From positions 15,982,462 to 16,046,461 of the forward strand of contig NW_022098044.1 of assembly GCF_002288925.2 (NCBI RefSeq): 64,000 nt of DNA, given 5' to 3'. Each line of letters starts with the position of its first letter. Position 1 is the first letter of the stretch. The position numbers and the translations under genes are program-made. A model generated the notes under the pieces. It saw only the letters and a program-made list of their open reading frames with translations. It did not search any database and was not told where the DNA came from. Shown piece after piece: positions 9,867 to 23,018 of this stretch. This stretch comes from Delphinapterus leucas. Its lineage: Eukaryota > Chordata > Mammalia > Artiodactyla > Monodontidae.

Positions 9867-12800
9867 GAACATAAATATCGATAATTAACTTAAATGTAAA
9901 TGGTTTAAATGCTCCAACTAAAAGACACAGACTGGCTGAATGGATACAAAAACAAGACCCATATATATGCTGTCTACAAGAGACCCACTTCAGACCTAGA
10001 GACACATACAGATTGAAAGTGAGGGGATAGAAAAAGATATTCCATGCAAATGGAAACCAAAAGAAAGCTGGAGTAGCAATTTTCATATCAGACAAAATAG
10101 ACTTTAAAATAAAGACTATGAGAAGAGACAAAAAAGGACACTGCATGATGATCAAGGGATCAATCCAAGAAGAAGATATAACAATTGTAAATATTTATGC
10201 ACCCAACAAAGGAGCACCTCAATACATAAGGCAAATACTAACAGCCATAAAAGGGGAAATAGACAGTAACACATTCATAGCAGGGGAATTTAACACCCCA
10301 CTTTCACCAATGGACAGATCATCCAAAATGAAAATAAATAAGGAAACACAAGCTTTAAATGATACATTAAACAAGATGGACTTAATTGATATTTAGAGGT
10401 CATTCAATCCAAAAACAACAGAATAAATATTTTTCTCAAGTGCTCATGGAACATTCTCCAGGATAGATCATATCTTGGGTCACAAATCAAGCCTTGGTAA
10501 ATTTAAGAAAATTGAAATTGTATCAAGTATCTTTTCCGACCACAATGCTATGAGAGTAGATATCAATTACGTGAAAAGATTTGTAAGAAATACAAACACG
10601 TGGAGGCTAAACAATACACTACTTAATAATGAAGTGATCACTGAAGAAATCAAAGAGGAAATCAAAAAATACCGAGAAACAAATGACAATGGAGACACGA
10701 TGACCCAAAACCTATGGGATGCAGCAAAAGCAGTTCTAAGAGGGAATTTTATAGCAATACAATCCTACCTTAAGAAACAGGAAACATCTGGAATAAACAA
10801 CCTAACCTTGCACCTAAAGCAATTAGAGAAAGAAGAACAAAAAATACCCCAAAGTTCACATAAGGAAAGAAATCATAAAGATCAGATCAGAAACAAAAGA
10901 AAAAGAAATAAAGGAAATGATAGCAAAGATCAATAAAACTAAAAGCTGGTTCTTTGAGAAGATAAACAAAATTGATAAACTATTAGCCAGACTCATCAAG
11001 AAAACAAGGGAGAAGATTCAAATCTGTAGAATTAGAAGTGAAAAAGGAGAAGTATCAACTGACACTGCAGAAATACAAAAGATCATGAGAGATTACTACA
11101 AGCAACTCTATGCCAATAAAATGGACAACCTGGAAGAAATGGACAAATTCTTTGAAATACACAAGCTGCCAAGACTGAATCAGGAAGAAATAGAAAATAT
11201 GAACAGACCAATCACAAGCACTGAAATTGAAACTGTGATTAAAAATCTTCCAACAAACAAAAGCCCAGGACCAGGTGGCTTCACAGGCGAATTCTATCAA
11301 ACATTTAGAGAAGAGCTAACACCTATCCTTCTCAAACTCTTCCAAAATATAGCAGAGGGAGGAACACTCCCAAACTCATTCTACAAGGCCACAATCACTC
11401 TGATACCAAAACCAGACAAGGATGTCACAAAGAAATAAAACTACAGGCCAATATCACTGATGAACATAGATGCAAAAATCCTCAACAAAATACTAGCAAA
11501 CAGAATCCAGCAGCACATTAAAAGGATCATACACCATGATCAAGTGGGGTTTATTCCAGGAATGCAAGGATTCTTCAATATACGCAAATCAATCAATGTG
11601 ATACACCATATTAACAAATTGAAGAATAAAAACCATATGATCATCTCAATAGATGCAGAGAAAGCTTTCAACAAAATTCAACACCCATTTATGATAAAAA
11701 CCCTGCACAAAGTAGGCATAGAGGGAACTTTCCTCAACATAATAAAGGCCATATATGACAAACCCACAGCCAACATCGTCCTCAATGGTGAAAAACTGAA
11801 AGCGTTTCCACTAAGATCAGGAACAAGACAAGGTTGCCCACTCTCACCACTCTTATTCAACATAGTTTTGGAAGTTTTAGCCACAGCAATCAGAGAAGAA
11901 AAGGAAATAAAAGGAATCCAAATCAGAAAATAAGTAAATCTGTCACTGTTTGCAGATGACATGATACTATACATAGAGAATCCTAAAGATGCTACCAGAA
12001 AGCTACTAGAGCTAATCAATGAATTTGGTAAAGTAGCAAGATACAAAATTAATGCACAGAAATCTCTGGCATTCCTATACACTAATGATGAAAAATCTGA
12101 AAGTGAAATCAAGAAAACATTCCCATTTACCATTGCAACAAAAAGAATAAAGTATCTAGGAATAAACCTACATAAGGAGACAAAAGACCTGTATGCAGAA
12201 AATTATAAGACAATGATGAAACAAATTAAAGATGATACAAATAGATGGAGAGATATACCATGTTCTTGGATTGGAAGAATCAACATTGTGAAAGTGACTA
12301 TACTACCCAAAGCAATCTACAGATTCAATGCAATCCCTATCAAACTACCACTGGCATTTTTCACAGAACTAGAACAAAAAATTTTACAATTTGTATGGAA
12401 ACACAAAAGACCCCGAATAGCCAAAGCAATCTTGAGAATGAAAAATGCAGGTGGAGGATCAGGCTCCCTGACTTCGGACTATACTACAAAGCTACAGTAA
12501 TCAAGACAGTATGGTACTGGCACAAAAACAGAAATACAGATCAAAGGAACAGGATAGAAAGCCCAGAGATAAACCCACGCACATATGGTCACCTTATCTT
12601 TGATAAGGGAGGCAGGAATATGCAGTGGAGAAAGGACAGCCTCTTCAATATGTGGTGCTGGGAAAACTGGACAGGTACAAGTAAAAGTATGAGATTAGGT
12701 CACTCCCTAACACCATACACAAAAATAAGCTTAAAATGGATTAAACACCTAAATGTAAGGCCAGAAACTATCAAACTCTTAGAGGAAAACATAGGCAGAA

Positions 12801-13459
12801 CACTCTATGACATAAATCACAGCAAGATCCTTTTTGACCAACCTCCTAGAGAAATGGAAATAAGAACAAAAATAAACAAATGGGACCTAATGAAACTTCA
12901 AAGCTTTTGAACAGCAAAGGAAACCATAAACAAGACCAAAAGACAACCCTCAGAATGGGAGAAAATATTTGCAAATGAAGCAACTGACAAAGGATTAATC
13001 TCCAAAATTTACAAGCAGTTCAGTAACAAAAAACCAAACAACCCAATCCAAAAATGGGCAGAAGACCTAAATAGACATTTCTCCAAAGAAGATATACAGA
13101 CTGCCAGCAAACACATGAAAGAATGCTCAACATCATTAATCATTAGAGAAATGCAAATCAAAACTACAATGAGATATCATCTCACACCAGTCAGAATGGT
13201 CATCATCAAAAAATCTAGAAACAATAAATGCTGGAGAGGGTGTGGAGAAAAGGGAACACTCTTGCACTGCTGGTGGGAATGTGAATTGGCTCAGCCACTA
13301 TGGAGAACAGTATGGAGGTTCCTTAAAAAACTACAAATAGAACTACCATATGACCCAGCAATCCCACTACTGGGCAGATACCCTGAGAAAAGCATAATTC
13401 AAAAAGAGTCATGTACCAAAATGTTCATTGCAGCTCTATTTACAACAGCTAGGACATAG
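9857..13459 (+). pseudogene. L1-A ORF2 (endonuclease/reverse transcriptase), broken
   Basis: Colinear fragments cover the AP-like endonuclease, the RT and the Cys-rich tail, separated by several stops and frameshifts (for example at 9869, 10396, 11438 and 11933). In the endonuclease the GDFN motif reads GEFN, while RIDHIL and SDHN are present. The RT catalytic FADD is intact at 11949-11960. The C-terminal motif reads [18 protein letters not shown] near 13229-13284, so the Cys/His ligands are kept. The ORF ends at tag 13457-13459. It is not functional as it stands. Confidence 0.93.
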
Positions 13460-14046
13460 AAGCAACCTAAGTGTCCATCAACAGATGAATGGATAAAGAA
13501 GATGTGGCACATATATGCAATGGAATATTACTCAGCCATAAAAAGAAATGAAATTGAGTTATTTGTAATGAGGTGGATGAACCTAGAGTCTGTCATACAG
13601 AGTGAAGTAAGTCAGAAAGAGAGAGACAAATACTGTATGCTAACACATATATATGGAATTTAATTTTAAAAAGTGTCATGAAGAACCTAGGGGTAAGACA
13701 GGAATAAAGACACAGACTTACTATAGAATGGACTTGAGGATATGGGGAAGGGGAAGGGCAAGCTGTGACAAAGTGAGAGTGTGGTATGGACATATATACA
13801 CTACCAAACGTAAAATAGATAGCTAATGGGAAGAAGCCACATAGCACAGGGAGATCAGCTCGGTGCTTTGTGACCACCTAGAGGGGTGGGATAGGGAGGG
13901 TGGGAGGGAGGGAGACGCAGGAGGGAAGAGATATGGGAACATATGTATATGTATAACTCATTCACTTTGTTATAAAGCAGAAACTAACACACCATTGTAA
14001 AGCAATTACACTTCAATAAAGATGTAAAAATAACAAACAAACAAAT
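13460..14046 (+). other. L1-A 3'UTR with G-rich tract and A-rich tail
   Basis: The 3'UTR contains a run of six or more G3/G4 tracts with 1-3-base spacers at 13883-13912, on the sense strand. It ends in aataaagatg and an A-rich tail interspersed with C (aaacaaacaaataaa). Guanine tracts in L1 3'UTRs are a known mammalian feature. Confidence 0.9.
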
Positions 14047-14063
14047 AAAACCCAGTTAACCAG

Positions 14064-14913
14064 ACAGAAAGCAAGACGGTGGCAAGTCCTTTAAAATGGA
14101 TGGTGTCCTCATTAACATACCTTTCACTCTAGCATTCAATGAGATCTAAAATAGAGTCTTAAACAATTTAAACATGTACTAACCCCTCTATGGCATTGTC
14201 ACTTACTCCTTAATTTCTTTAGCTAAAATATGCTGTACACGAGATCTGTAAATACTTGAGAAGATGGGTGTTTCTTTCTTAACTTCCAAGTGGAAAGGCA
14301 CAATGTCCATTCTGACCCCAAGTAGTGCCATATCCTCGGGGTGAAGGAGGGGAAGGAGATGGGGCTGTTGATGCCACAGGAGCCATGCTTGACTCAATAT
14401 AATGCAAACCAGTGGAAATTGTGATTCCTTCAGCTGGAGGGGAAAGAGAAGGATAACCCACATCATGGAATTCCTTCTCTGTCATACTCTGCCGGAAGCT
14501 CTTCTCATATCTTTTCTCAGTTATTCCTCCCGACTTCCTCCCAATAGTGAAGTACTACTATATTGATGCAATAGAACAATGCTTTTGAGATGCTGGTGAA
14601 TTTTTCTTTTTTGTAACTACTTTTCTCTCTTGGCACTTTTTTCTCCCCTCAATCATTAGGCTACTTTGTGTTAATTGCTTAGGGGAGGGATGTGGTAACA
14701 AAGAGCAGAGAAAAGAGCCATTTCAAAAGCCAGCACCCTTTGGCAATGGAAGTCACTCAAGCTTAAGAGTTGGACTGAGTAACAGAAGTTACTACCTCCA
14801 ACTCAAAGCCATCCTGCCAACTAGAAAACTGTTCCCTAGGCTGGAAGAAGGAGGAGTCAGAAAAGAAACAATGAGCATTGATAATAGGGAGTCCCTTGCA
14901 AAAGTGGCCCTAT
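14064..14913. other. unassigned sequence
   Basis: I see no repeat or gene I can assign. The 87-codon open frame on the minus strand at 14203-14466 has no motif. Confidence 0.5.
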
Positions 14914-15123
14914 CGGGCTTCCCTGGTGGAGCAGTGGTTGAGAGTCCGCCTGCCGATGCAGGGGACACGGCTTTGTGCCCCGGTCCAGGAAGATCCCACA
15001 TGCCTCGGAGCGGATGGGCCCGTGAGCCATGGCCGCTGAGCCTTCACGTCTGGAGCCTGTGCTCCGCAACGGGAGAGGCCACAGCAGTGAGAGGCCCTCA
15101 TACCACAAAAAAAAAAAAAAAAT
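14914..15123 (+). mobile_element. CHR-2-like SINE (copy 4)
   Basis: The head gggcttccctggtgg and B-box region (acggctttgtgcccc, slightly changed) are present, with an A-tail at about 15107-15122. The TSD tggccctat is at 14905-14913 and 15124-15132. Confidence 0.95.
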
Positions 15124-15132
15124 TGGCCCTAT

Positions 15133-18100
15133 GCCCTCTCCCTGGGCACCTGAGCAGGTAGGAAAATCTCAGATTCATTTCAGGGGTGTGAGAGCAAGAA
15201 GATGTCTGTTTTAACTGCTGGTGTTGTGGCCAGGAGGCAGTTCATCTTCAGAGACCTGGTTACAAGATGTGTCACACAGTGGCGTGCTGGAGCTGGTTAG
15301 CTAGAATTGACTGTTACATTTACAGGAATTTTGCGAGCTGATTGTTAAATCATCAGTAGCTTGAAATCAGCCATAGTGGGAGTGTTTACACCCCAGAAAT
15401 TGGCAAACACTACAAATCAGGACCTCCTTCCATCCACCCTCCAACCCCCCACCCCCAGAGGTAGTTGTTAAACATTTACCAGCACACCACTGGAGGGGTG
15501 GAGGAAGCCTTATACAGTGTCAGAGAATGATACCTGTGCTCCCAAAAATTGCTGAGAAGGAGAGGAGAGTGCTCCAGATGGAGGGACCCTCCAGATAGCA
15601 GACTGTCTCTGGAAATTGCATGTATAGACAACAGAGACCCACATGGGGAGGACAGATGTCATTGGTCAGCAGATGCCCAAATGACTTCGATGAGTGATTG
15701 GGCCCTTGGAATCATGGTGTTTTTAGATAAGTCCCCCAGAACATAAATGCAAACCTGGTGAAAGGACAAGAAATCCCAAATTATTTTGCAGTACATTTCT
15801 TCCACCATGCAGAATAGGGACTCAAAACACAAATTCTCATAGAAAAATTAAGTTACACATATTGTGCACCTGAGTTTGTGAAATTTACATCTACACAGCA
15901 GATGAGAAACAGGAAGGTTGGAGAGGTTGCCTTATCCAAGAATCTCACACTGTCTACCAACTCCCTGATCCGTGCTCTTTTCACCACGTAGGCAGAACCG
16001 ATGTTGGGGGTGGCTGTACTGGAGGTGGGGAGCAGGGCCCAAGGCAGGTGCCAGCCACAAAGATGTAGAACATTTTCCCAAGTCCCAACCCAAATCAATA
16101 AGAAGCTCCCATACTCCTTACCTAATAAGGTAATAAAAAGACTAAACAGAGAGCTGAGAAGCCCTCTTCTGAGCTGGTCAGGTTTTGCTAACTAATTTAA
16201 AAGCTGAGTCTGACAGAGGGGCAAGAAGGAGAGATCATTAATCCAACTGATGGCAGAGGGAATGTAAAAGCAGGAGGTCAGGGACCAAGAGAGGGGAACA
16301 TGGCCATGGCCCCATGTAGGAGGAAGGGGAAGATTCAGTGGGATTCAAGCAGTGGATGTTCTGTGTGGGGCCTGAGCATGACTGGGTCAGCTGTCAATAA
16401 GCCTTAGAACATGAATGACATTAGGATAAAAGGGCACCCATGTCCCTGCAGATGGCCTAGAGAAAGAACTCTCTGAGAGAGCCTGAAACTTTCATCATTA
16501 TTCAGGCAGGGTATGCACTCACTCCCCCGCCCTGCCTTGCCTCCTCTGAAAGGCATCCCTCCCACTGCGATGAGCACAGAGCACCAACCAATGCCAGCAC
16601 AAAGGAGTCAATCCCAGCTAAGGACCAGCCCGTGGAATCTTCTAAAACTAAGCAAATGAAACTGCCCTTCCATACAGTCTTTCTGCATGAACTGCTTCCT
16701 CCCAGGCACAGAGAGGGCGCCCCAGGCCTCCGCTCACCCAAGGCAGAAGGCACATCCTGCCTTTTCCTCCTGCTTCCAGGGTCTGTCTGAGCTCCCGTGA
16801 AAGGCCAGCCTTCCTGAACTTTGCAGGGAGACTTGAGCACGCAGCTCCTTTAAAGTCCCCTAGCTATGCCAGTCATTAAAGGGTGTTTTAGAAGAAAAGG
16901 CAGCATCTCTCTCCTCAGGGCTTGGCTGGCATCCCAGTGTAGCTGGAAGGAGGAGCAGACAGTGCTGGGCTCTTGACTCTGTCTTCACTGGGGTGTAAAA
17001 TCCATTCCAGATCAGGGAAGCCAAGTAGTGACCCAGGTCCCTGCCCCTCATCCCCTGGACATCAGCCCGGGGCCAAAGTGTACCAGGCACCTCGGACTGC
17101 CTCTGAGTTACAGGAGGGGAGGGCAGACACTGCTCTCTCAACCCGACCCATGTTTTCCCCTTCTTCATTCCAATTGTTGGGTCCTCTTTCTTTACCTAGA
17201 TCACAAGTACATTGAGGGGAGGGTCTCTGCCTAATACTCTCTAGAATCACAGTAACTGCTCAAGAAATACATGTATAGTTGGATCACTGATAATGGGCCC
17301 ATGTGTAGCAAACAAGGTCAATACCTTCCCAGTTGCTCTTACCACCTGAGTACCAAAGAGGAGGGAAGAATATTGAAGGAAAGCAGCAGACTATAATAGA
17401 TCATTTCCCCAAAAGTAGGGCACAGGTCACTAATGGTACATGAGATGCAGTTAGGTCTAGTATCACCCAAATAGAAGGAGGAAGTAAAATTGTTATTTAC
17501 TTTGGTTATTGGTTAATCATGTTGGTTATTAAAATGTGATACACAGATATGTCATTAAATAACATGCAGTCATATAGTGGGAAAGCTATTCTAATTTCAA
17601 ATTTCTTTCCATTCATCTGCTTAGAATAAAGAGAAAATCTCTGTGGGTGCTGGTGTGTCTTTAACACTTTCAAACACCTGCTAACCTCCCTTTTAAAAGA
17701 AGCTGTTTTAGTAACTTTGCAGGCATCTGTATCTAGATAAAATTAATTAACATTGTATTTGTTTTAACGACAAACTTATAATTTTGGCAAGAGACACAGG
17801 TTTCCTATTTCCAATGGTGATAAGGTTTCATTTTTAAACAAACTTATGAAAAAAAGTGAGCTTGTTTAAAGAAAAATAGTAAGGAATACCACAGATGGTG
17901 TGCTGATATAGCAAAAAAAATAATGTGAAGGTCTTATTTGAATGATAGAAGTTTCAGTGTATGTCATAAATGTTAGTAGAAAGAAGACAGATTTTGGATT
18001 CAGAAACGACCTCATCCTCAAGTGGTGACTGCAAGAGCCTGTGGCCCCAGCCTTGGTCCTCACTCAGACAGGCACTGTGTGTGAAGGTTTGTCCTGATGG

Positions 18101-18622
18101 AATAGAAGTAGAGTGGGCATCCCAGTTAATTCCCACACTTACAACCACACTTGTTTTGCTCTAAAAGCCAAGAGCCAATTGACTCATGGCATTTCCCTGG
18201 TGACTGATTTTGGCCAAAAAGGGAGGGTGTGTGAGACCTAACTTCACCCAATCAAGTGAAAAGGAAAGGCTTTTATGTCATGACTGAGAAGCTAGTGGCT
18301 ATTTTTTCTCTCTTCTGTGAATAAGAACTCATGTGACCTCAATGGCTCCAGGTTTCTGCCTTACAACCATCAAGGAAAGTTTTAGGATGAAGGCAAAGCT
18401 GAAGACACCCTGCACAGAGAGATGAAGAGCCCAGAGCCCGGATGGTGTTGACAAGCAGTTCACCATTCCATGCTGAGGTCCTGACCTATCTCTCCATGCC
18501 CTGTTATGGGAGATAATGTCTCTCCTTATTGGTTAAGCCAGCTGGAGCTGGGGTATCTCCTCCCTGTAGCTCAAAGCCCCTATGATTCTGGATACTTTGA
18601 GGAGTCCCAGAGGGGCCGGATA
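15133..18622. other. unassigned, probably unique sequence
   Basis: This is the longest stretch with no repeat I can name. Open frames of up to 112 codons (minus strand at 16502-16840 and 16860-17168) show no domain or homology that I recognise. I saw no convincing exon with splice context. A non-coding exon or enhancer cannot be excluded by eye. Confidence 0.45.
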
Positions 18623-18630
18623 CCCTACAG

Positions 18631-18844
18631 CAGGGGTCCCCAACCCCCAGGCCGGGTACCAATCCACAGCCTGTTAGGAACCAGACCGCACAGCAGGAGG
18701 TGAGCGGCCTGCAAGTAAGCGAAGCTTCATCTGCCGCTCCCCATTGCTCCCATTACCGCTTGAACCATCCCCCCACCCCCCATCCATGGAAAAATTGTCT
18801 TCCATGAAACCAGTCCCTGGTGCCAAAAAGGTTGGGAACTGCTG
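18631..18844 (+). mobile_element. MER1-type non-autonomous hAT transposon with 8-bp TSD
   Basis: The ends caggggtccccaa and gttgggaactgctg are imperfect terminal inverted repeats. The interior includes 'agcaggaggtgagcggc' and 'gaaaaattgtcttccatgaa', as in the MER1 family. At 214 bp it is internally deleted. The exact 8-bp TSD ccctacag lies at 18623-18630 and 18845-18852, which is diagnostic of hAT integration. Confidence 0.93.
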
Positions 18845-18852
18845 CCCTACAG

Positions 18853-19524
18853 GATTCCAGTTAATGACACAGAGGTGAGAGGGGTAGAGCAGGGGACACT
18901 GTGCCCTGGCCCAGGTGACCTGTGACTTCCTTCACACCGTTCAGCAGGAACTCCTGCTCTTTGCATCCAATTCCTGCCTCTCCTTTCAAGAAAACACTGC
19001 CAAACAGGTCAGTGCATTCAAATAACCAAAAGAGATTATGACAAATACCCCTGGGAAGATAAGTCCTAATCGACCAGTGAAATTTCATCTGCTAGGGTCA
19101 TACTTTCACTTACATGCCACCTGTACCCTGCTGCAATCTCTTCCTCCACCAACTTGGGGCAACGAGCAGCTGCCCTCTCTTTCCTTTGTAGCGAATCTTT
19201 GTTATCTAGAACGCCTAAAATGTCATCAATGTGCCCCTTCATCTTTCTCTTCTTCAGACCAAATTCTTTGAGTCCATTCTCATAAGTATTATTTTCTAAC
19301 TTTAACTATTATTTGGTTCCAATCTAGCTAACTCCTTCAGCTGTACATGGTTACAAGGAGGCCTGAAAGTGCCCTGGCGTGTGAAATCTCTTTATGAGTA
19401 TAAACTGAGCACAGTACACCGTTATGGATGGAGAAGTCATTCAATGAAGCTCATCATTTGTTGTACTGAACTGAAGTCATTTCAGCCAATGCTCTTAAAC
19501 TGGCTTTTCTCGCAGGGCTGGTGA
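18853..19524. other. unassigned sequence
   Basis: Nothing is assignable. Short open frames have no motif. Confidence 0.45.
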
Positions 19525-19675
19525 ATTGAAAGAAGCTCTAGCCTATAATCAGGAAACCTCTGCCCTCAACTCAGCTCTCCACAAGTGAGCTATCTGTGTG
19601 TGATCTTCAACAAGTAACTTTTTCTACCTGGGCCTCGCTTTCCTCCTAAATTCTGAGATTTTAATGGCAAAAATG
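19525..19675 (+). mobile_element. possible MIR SINE relic
   Basis: The order 'gaagctctagcct', 'ctctgccctcaactcagctct', 'gtgtgtgatcttcaacaagtaac' in part, and 'ctgggcctcgctttcctcc' parallels the MIR core. Divergence is high, so this is a tentative call. Confidence 0.5.
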
Positions 19676-20491
19676 AGCGGTGATCCATAGTCTCTGGGTG
19701 GAATCAGGGAATATTCTGGAGATACAGGTCAATGCAAGGCAAGCAGGGACCTGAAAGGGTAGGATTTTGTTTGAACTTTTTTCTTTCCTGCCTCCCAGTG
19801 ACCTCCCATCCAGGCTGTTCCATCAGACTCCAGCCAGGTTTGCCCTCCTCTTTTTCCAGGGAAGGGATCATGGGGACCAGGCAAGAGATTTTCCCTTTGA
19901 TGTCTGAGTGGAATGGGCTTGCCCAGGACCTTACAACTCCCTTTACATGAATAACAAAGTAGGCTTCTAGGAGAGGGACTCGCTCAGCTGCAGGGAGCAG
20001 TCCTAGATAGAAGGGAACGAGGAGTGGCAACTTTAGGCTGACAGCTGTGCCTGCTACATGTGGCAGGGTACTACACGTTTCCAAACAAAAACCCCCAGGT
20101 CCTGCACGTGCCTGGCCTCATTTAACCCTCACAGCTGATCTGCCAGGGAGATGTCAGCTTGAAAGCACACACATGGCCACCTCAGTTGTTAAAATATTGA
20201 AATACTTCCATGACAATTGGTAAACAGCCTGCCCTGAGCCCCCTGAATTCCTTGCCCCCAACACCCTGGGTCTCAGCAAATGAAGGGTGTACCTGAGCAC
20301 TAAGTGGACTTCCAGAAACCAGTTCCAGCACTTACAATATCTCTTGTTGTTCATTAATACCTGTTATTGAATATTTCAAATATAATCATTGGTGCATAGT
20401 GCCTATAACACATAGATTAGACAGATGAGGGGTCTATGACAAAGTTTGGTTGCTTAACCATAATAGCAATGATAAGCAATGATAATACTAT
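19676..20491. other. unassigned sequence
   Basis: The 126-codon open frame on the minus strand at 19704-20084 is the longest here, but it has no domain I recognise. It may be a chance frame. Confidence 0.4.
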
Positions 20492-20880
20492 CCATATTAG
20501 AATAGTATTCAGCCATAAAAAGGAATAAAGAATTGCTCCATCCTAGAACATGGATGAACCTTGAAAACATGGTACTGAGTGAAAGAATCCAGACCCAAAA
20601 GGCCACATTAATGTGATTCTGTTTACATAAAATACCAAGAATAGGAAGATGTATAGAGACAAAAAGTACATGAGTGTTTTCCAGGGACTGGCGGGTTGGG
20701 AGGGGTGGGATTGGGAGAGGCGATAGCTAACAGGAGTGGAATTTCTTTTTTGGGGTAAAGAAAATGTTCTAAAATTGATCTTGGTGATAGGTGTACAACT
20801 GAACACACTAAAACTTACTGAATTGTATACTTGAAATGGATGAATTGTATGATATGTGATTTAAAGCTGTTTTAAAAATT
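20492..20880 (+). mobile_element. L1M (L1MB-like) 3' end
   Basis: The order 'tattcagccataaaaaggaat', 'gaacatggatgaacc', 'gtactgagtgaaagaa', 'ccagggactggcgggttggg', 'tttttggggtaaag' and 'aattgtatacttgaaatgg' is the typical end of ORF2 followed by the 3'UTR of an L1MB-type element. It is 5'-truncated. A four-tract G-rich motif lies at 20693-20715. Confidence 0.88.
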
Positions 20881-22635
20881 ACCAGATACAACCTCCATAA
20901 ATATTTACTAAATTTAAAATTATACACACACACACCATTGCATTAACATATTATATACACTATAAAACAAATACAGAAACTATATTTGTATAGGATGAGA
21001 TGAAAAATAATAGAGGTTTTAATATTTTCTGTCTGTGACCCAATGGATTGCTTTTGGAGACCCCCTGCTCTAGAAGCAGAGGTTCAGAAAGGCTGCAGAA
21101 CCTGCCTGCTCACAGAGCCTTTGCCCTTCCTAGTACAGAATGCAGATTCTAGGGCCTCCTGGAGGTTGAGGAAGGCCAGGGAGCACTGCTATATTTTTTG
21201 ATGTTCACAAAGTAGTACTGGAAAACAAAGAAATGCCAAAACAGAGTTAACATATCAAGAAATAATTTTTAATTGTTTACATTTGAAAAAAATGAAGACT
21301 TTGTGACATAAAAAACAGAATGCAATATTATTGTGCTATTTACAAGATAATTAGAGTTTCTCTGGGAAAAACTGAGAGCACACGGAGGCAGTGGAACAGT
21401 TAAGGAGAACAATTCGAGGCTGGTGTCTTAACGTCTCGGTTCAGTGCAGTCTCTTGGCAGGTGTGTGCACAACCGCGCTTGGCAATGGCGGTTGAGGCCC
21501 TGGTGGGTGTGTGAGTCATGCTAAATGGACACTGGGCTAATGGAGAGATGGACCAGTGGACACCTGTGCTTTGGGGCAGAACATGAGAGCCAGAGAACAG
21601 GGAGGGAAGTGGCCTGCAAACCTCCTTTTTGTCTACAAGCAGTCATTCTGTAGGATTACTTAGCCAGGGAGCAGAGGGCAGTGGAGGAAGATTGTGGGAG
21701 GAGATACCAGTTCAGCTGAGAGGGGGATTATCAAGTCTCCTGGAGGCAAGACAACTCATTAATTCACAGCTGGCAAGATGTTTCCTGTCAAAGGTTGATA
21801 TTTTTTTAAGTGTCTTTCTCTCTTACCAACAGTACAATATCAGTGAGGACAGAAAATTGTGATAGCCCCTCCTTTATTTCTTCCTTTGCCCCCCACATTT
21901 CCAAAGCCACAGAGCTTTGAGGAAAGGCAGGGTCAAAGTCTCCTTCAGGTCTCAGTTCTTGGAAATTGAGTCCCTTATTCATTTGGAGCTGCCCAGTGGT
22001 TGCCATGGTAACACAACATCTGCTACCCAACTCTGCTCCAGCGGTCACTGGGTTTGGCATACTCCAAGCTGTTGCTGGTTCTGTGTTTTGCCTGATGTGC
22101 TCCTCTGCTCCCCGAGGAATGCATCACACCTTTTCAGCAAAGGAACACTTATTCAAAAGGCAGGGTTATGGAGAGAAGGGAGGTTAAATCAGTGCAAGTT
22201 GTAATTCTGAGAAAGCAAGCTCTCTGCGTGTGGGGCCATTAACTCTGTCAATCTTTGGATTAATGTTCTGCATCTGTTGATCTCAAATCCTACTGAAAAC
22301 CATCCACCTAGATTTATTTTGTTAGCATTTGTTTCTAAGGAGCATACATTATTTATTAAAACTTCTGTAAGATGTTTAAAATATATATAAATTCCATGCT
22401 CCTCTCCCTTATTTTCTCATTTTAATGTCTTTCAGGTTTAATTGCTTGTCTGCCATTCTTTCTATTCACCAATTATTTCTGAAACTGAACAATATAGAAC
22501 ATAAATACAGGTTTCCTTGCCTACAACTTTCTCCTGTTCTTCCAGGCAGCATCTTTATTCCTACTTCCCCTTGAAAACACATGATTTTTCTTGCTTGCTT
22601 TAATAGTTACTATCCTCAGGGGGGTCTCTAAGAAA
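20881..22635. other. unassigned sequence
   Basis: A short CA run (about 20924-20936) is the only simple repeat. I see no recognisable gene or transposon. Small open frames carry no motif. Confidence 0.45.
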
Positions 22636-23018
22636 CTGAGAGGTGGTGTGGTACAGCCGTAGGAATACAGACTCCAGAGTCAAGGGAATCTAGGATTGGT
22701 CTCCTATCAAGGGTGAACAACTCATCTCATTTTGCCTGGAACTTGGCCAGTTTTAGCACTGAAAGTTCCCCAGCTGGGGGAAACCTTCAGTTCTTGGGCA
22801 AACCAGGATGACTGGTCATCCTCGTCCCAGCTTCCTCATCCTCTTGCTCTGTGTTCTTGGGAAATATCTTTTGCTTTTCTGACACTTGATTTTCTTATTT
22901 GTAAAATGAGAATGATAATAAGATGTTCCCCAAAAGGTTTTGGTGGGGATTAAATAAGTTAATAGATAAGATGCCTAATGCTAAAACAGAAGTCCATGCT
23001 CAGTAGCTATTATTATTA
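22636..23018 (+). mobile_element. MIR SINE split by a small palindromic DNA-transposon-like insert
   Basis: The left part at 22636-22709 ('gtggtgtggtacagccgtag', 'agactccagagtca') and the right part at 22823-23018 ('ttgattttcttatttgtaaa', 'gataataagatg', 'ggattaaataagttaat') are the two halves of a MIR. The interrupting segment is 22710-22822. Confidence 0.78.
22710..22822. mobile_element. palindromic MITE-like insert inside the MIR
   Basis: The left end agggtgaacaactcatc and the reverse complement of the right end, aggatgaccagtcatcc, are imperfect inverted repeats. The matching continues inward (tttgcc). The interior contains 'gttttagcactgaaagttcc'. It resembles a short mammalian DNA transposon whose name I cannot confirm, and no clear TSD is visible. 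Confidence 0.6.

Larger units (their letters stand above)
7229..14046 (+). mobile_element. L1-A: near full-length cetartiodactyl L1 with exact TSD
   Basis: The element runs 5'UTR, ORF1, ORF2, 3'UTR and A-rich tail, about 6.8 kb. The TSD aaaacccagttaaccag is identical at 7212-7228 and 14047-14063. Compared with L1-B it lacks roughly the first 310 nt of the 5'UTR, so it is slightly 5'-truncated. Despite its young TSD both ORFs are broken. Its 5'UTR is far richer in CpG than that of L1-B. Confidence 0.97.

Noticed and set aside
16502..17168. Two minus-strand open frames of about 100-112 codons in moderately GC-rich sequence
   Set aside because: No motif, signal or conserved block is visible. 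They are close to chance length in this composition.
19704..20084. 126-codon minus-strand open frame with a Met start
   Set aside because: I see no domain, no exon-intron context and no similarity I recognise. It may be chance. A protein search with hits across mammals would be needed to revive it.
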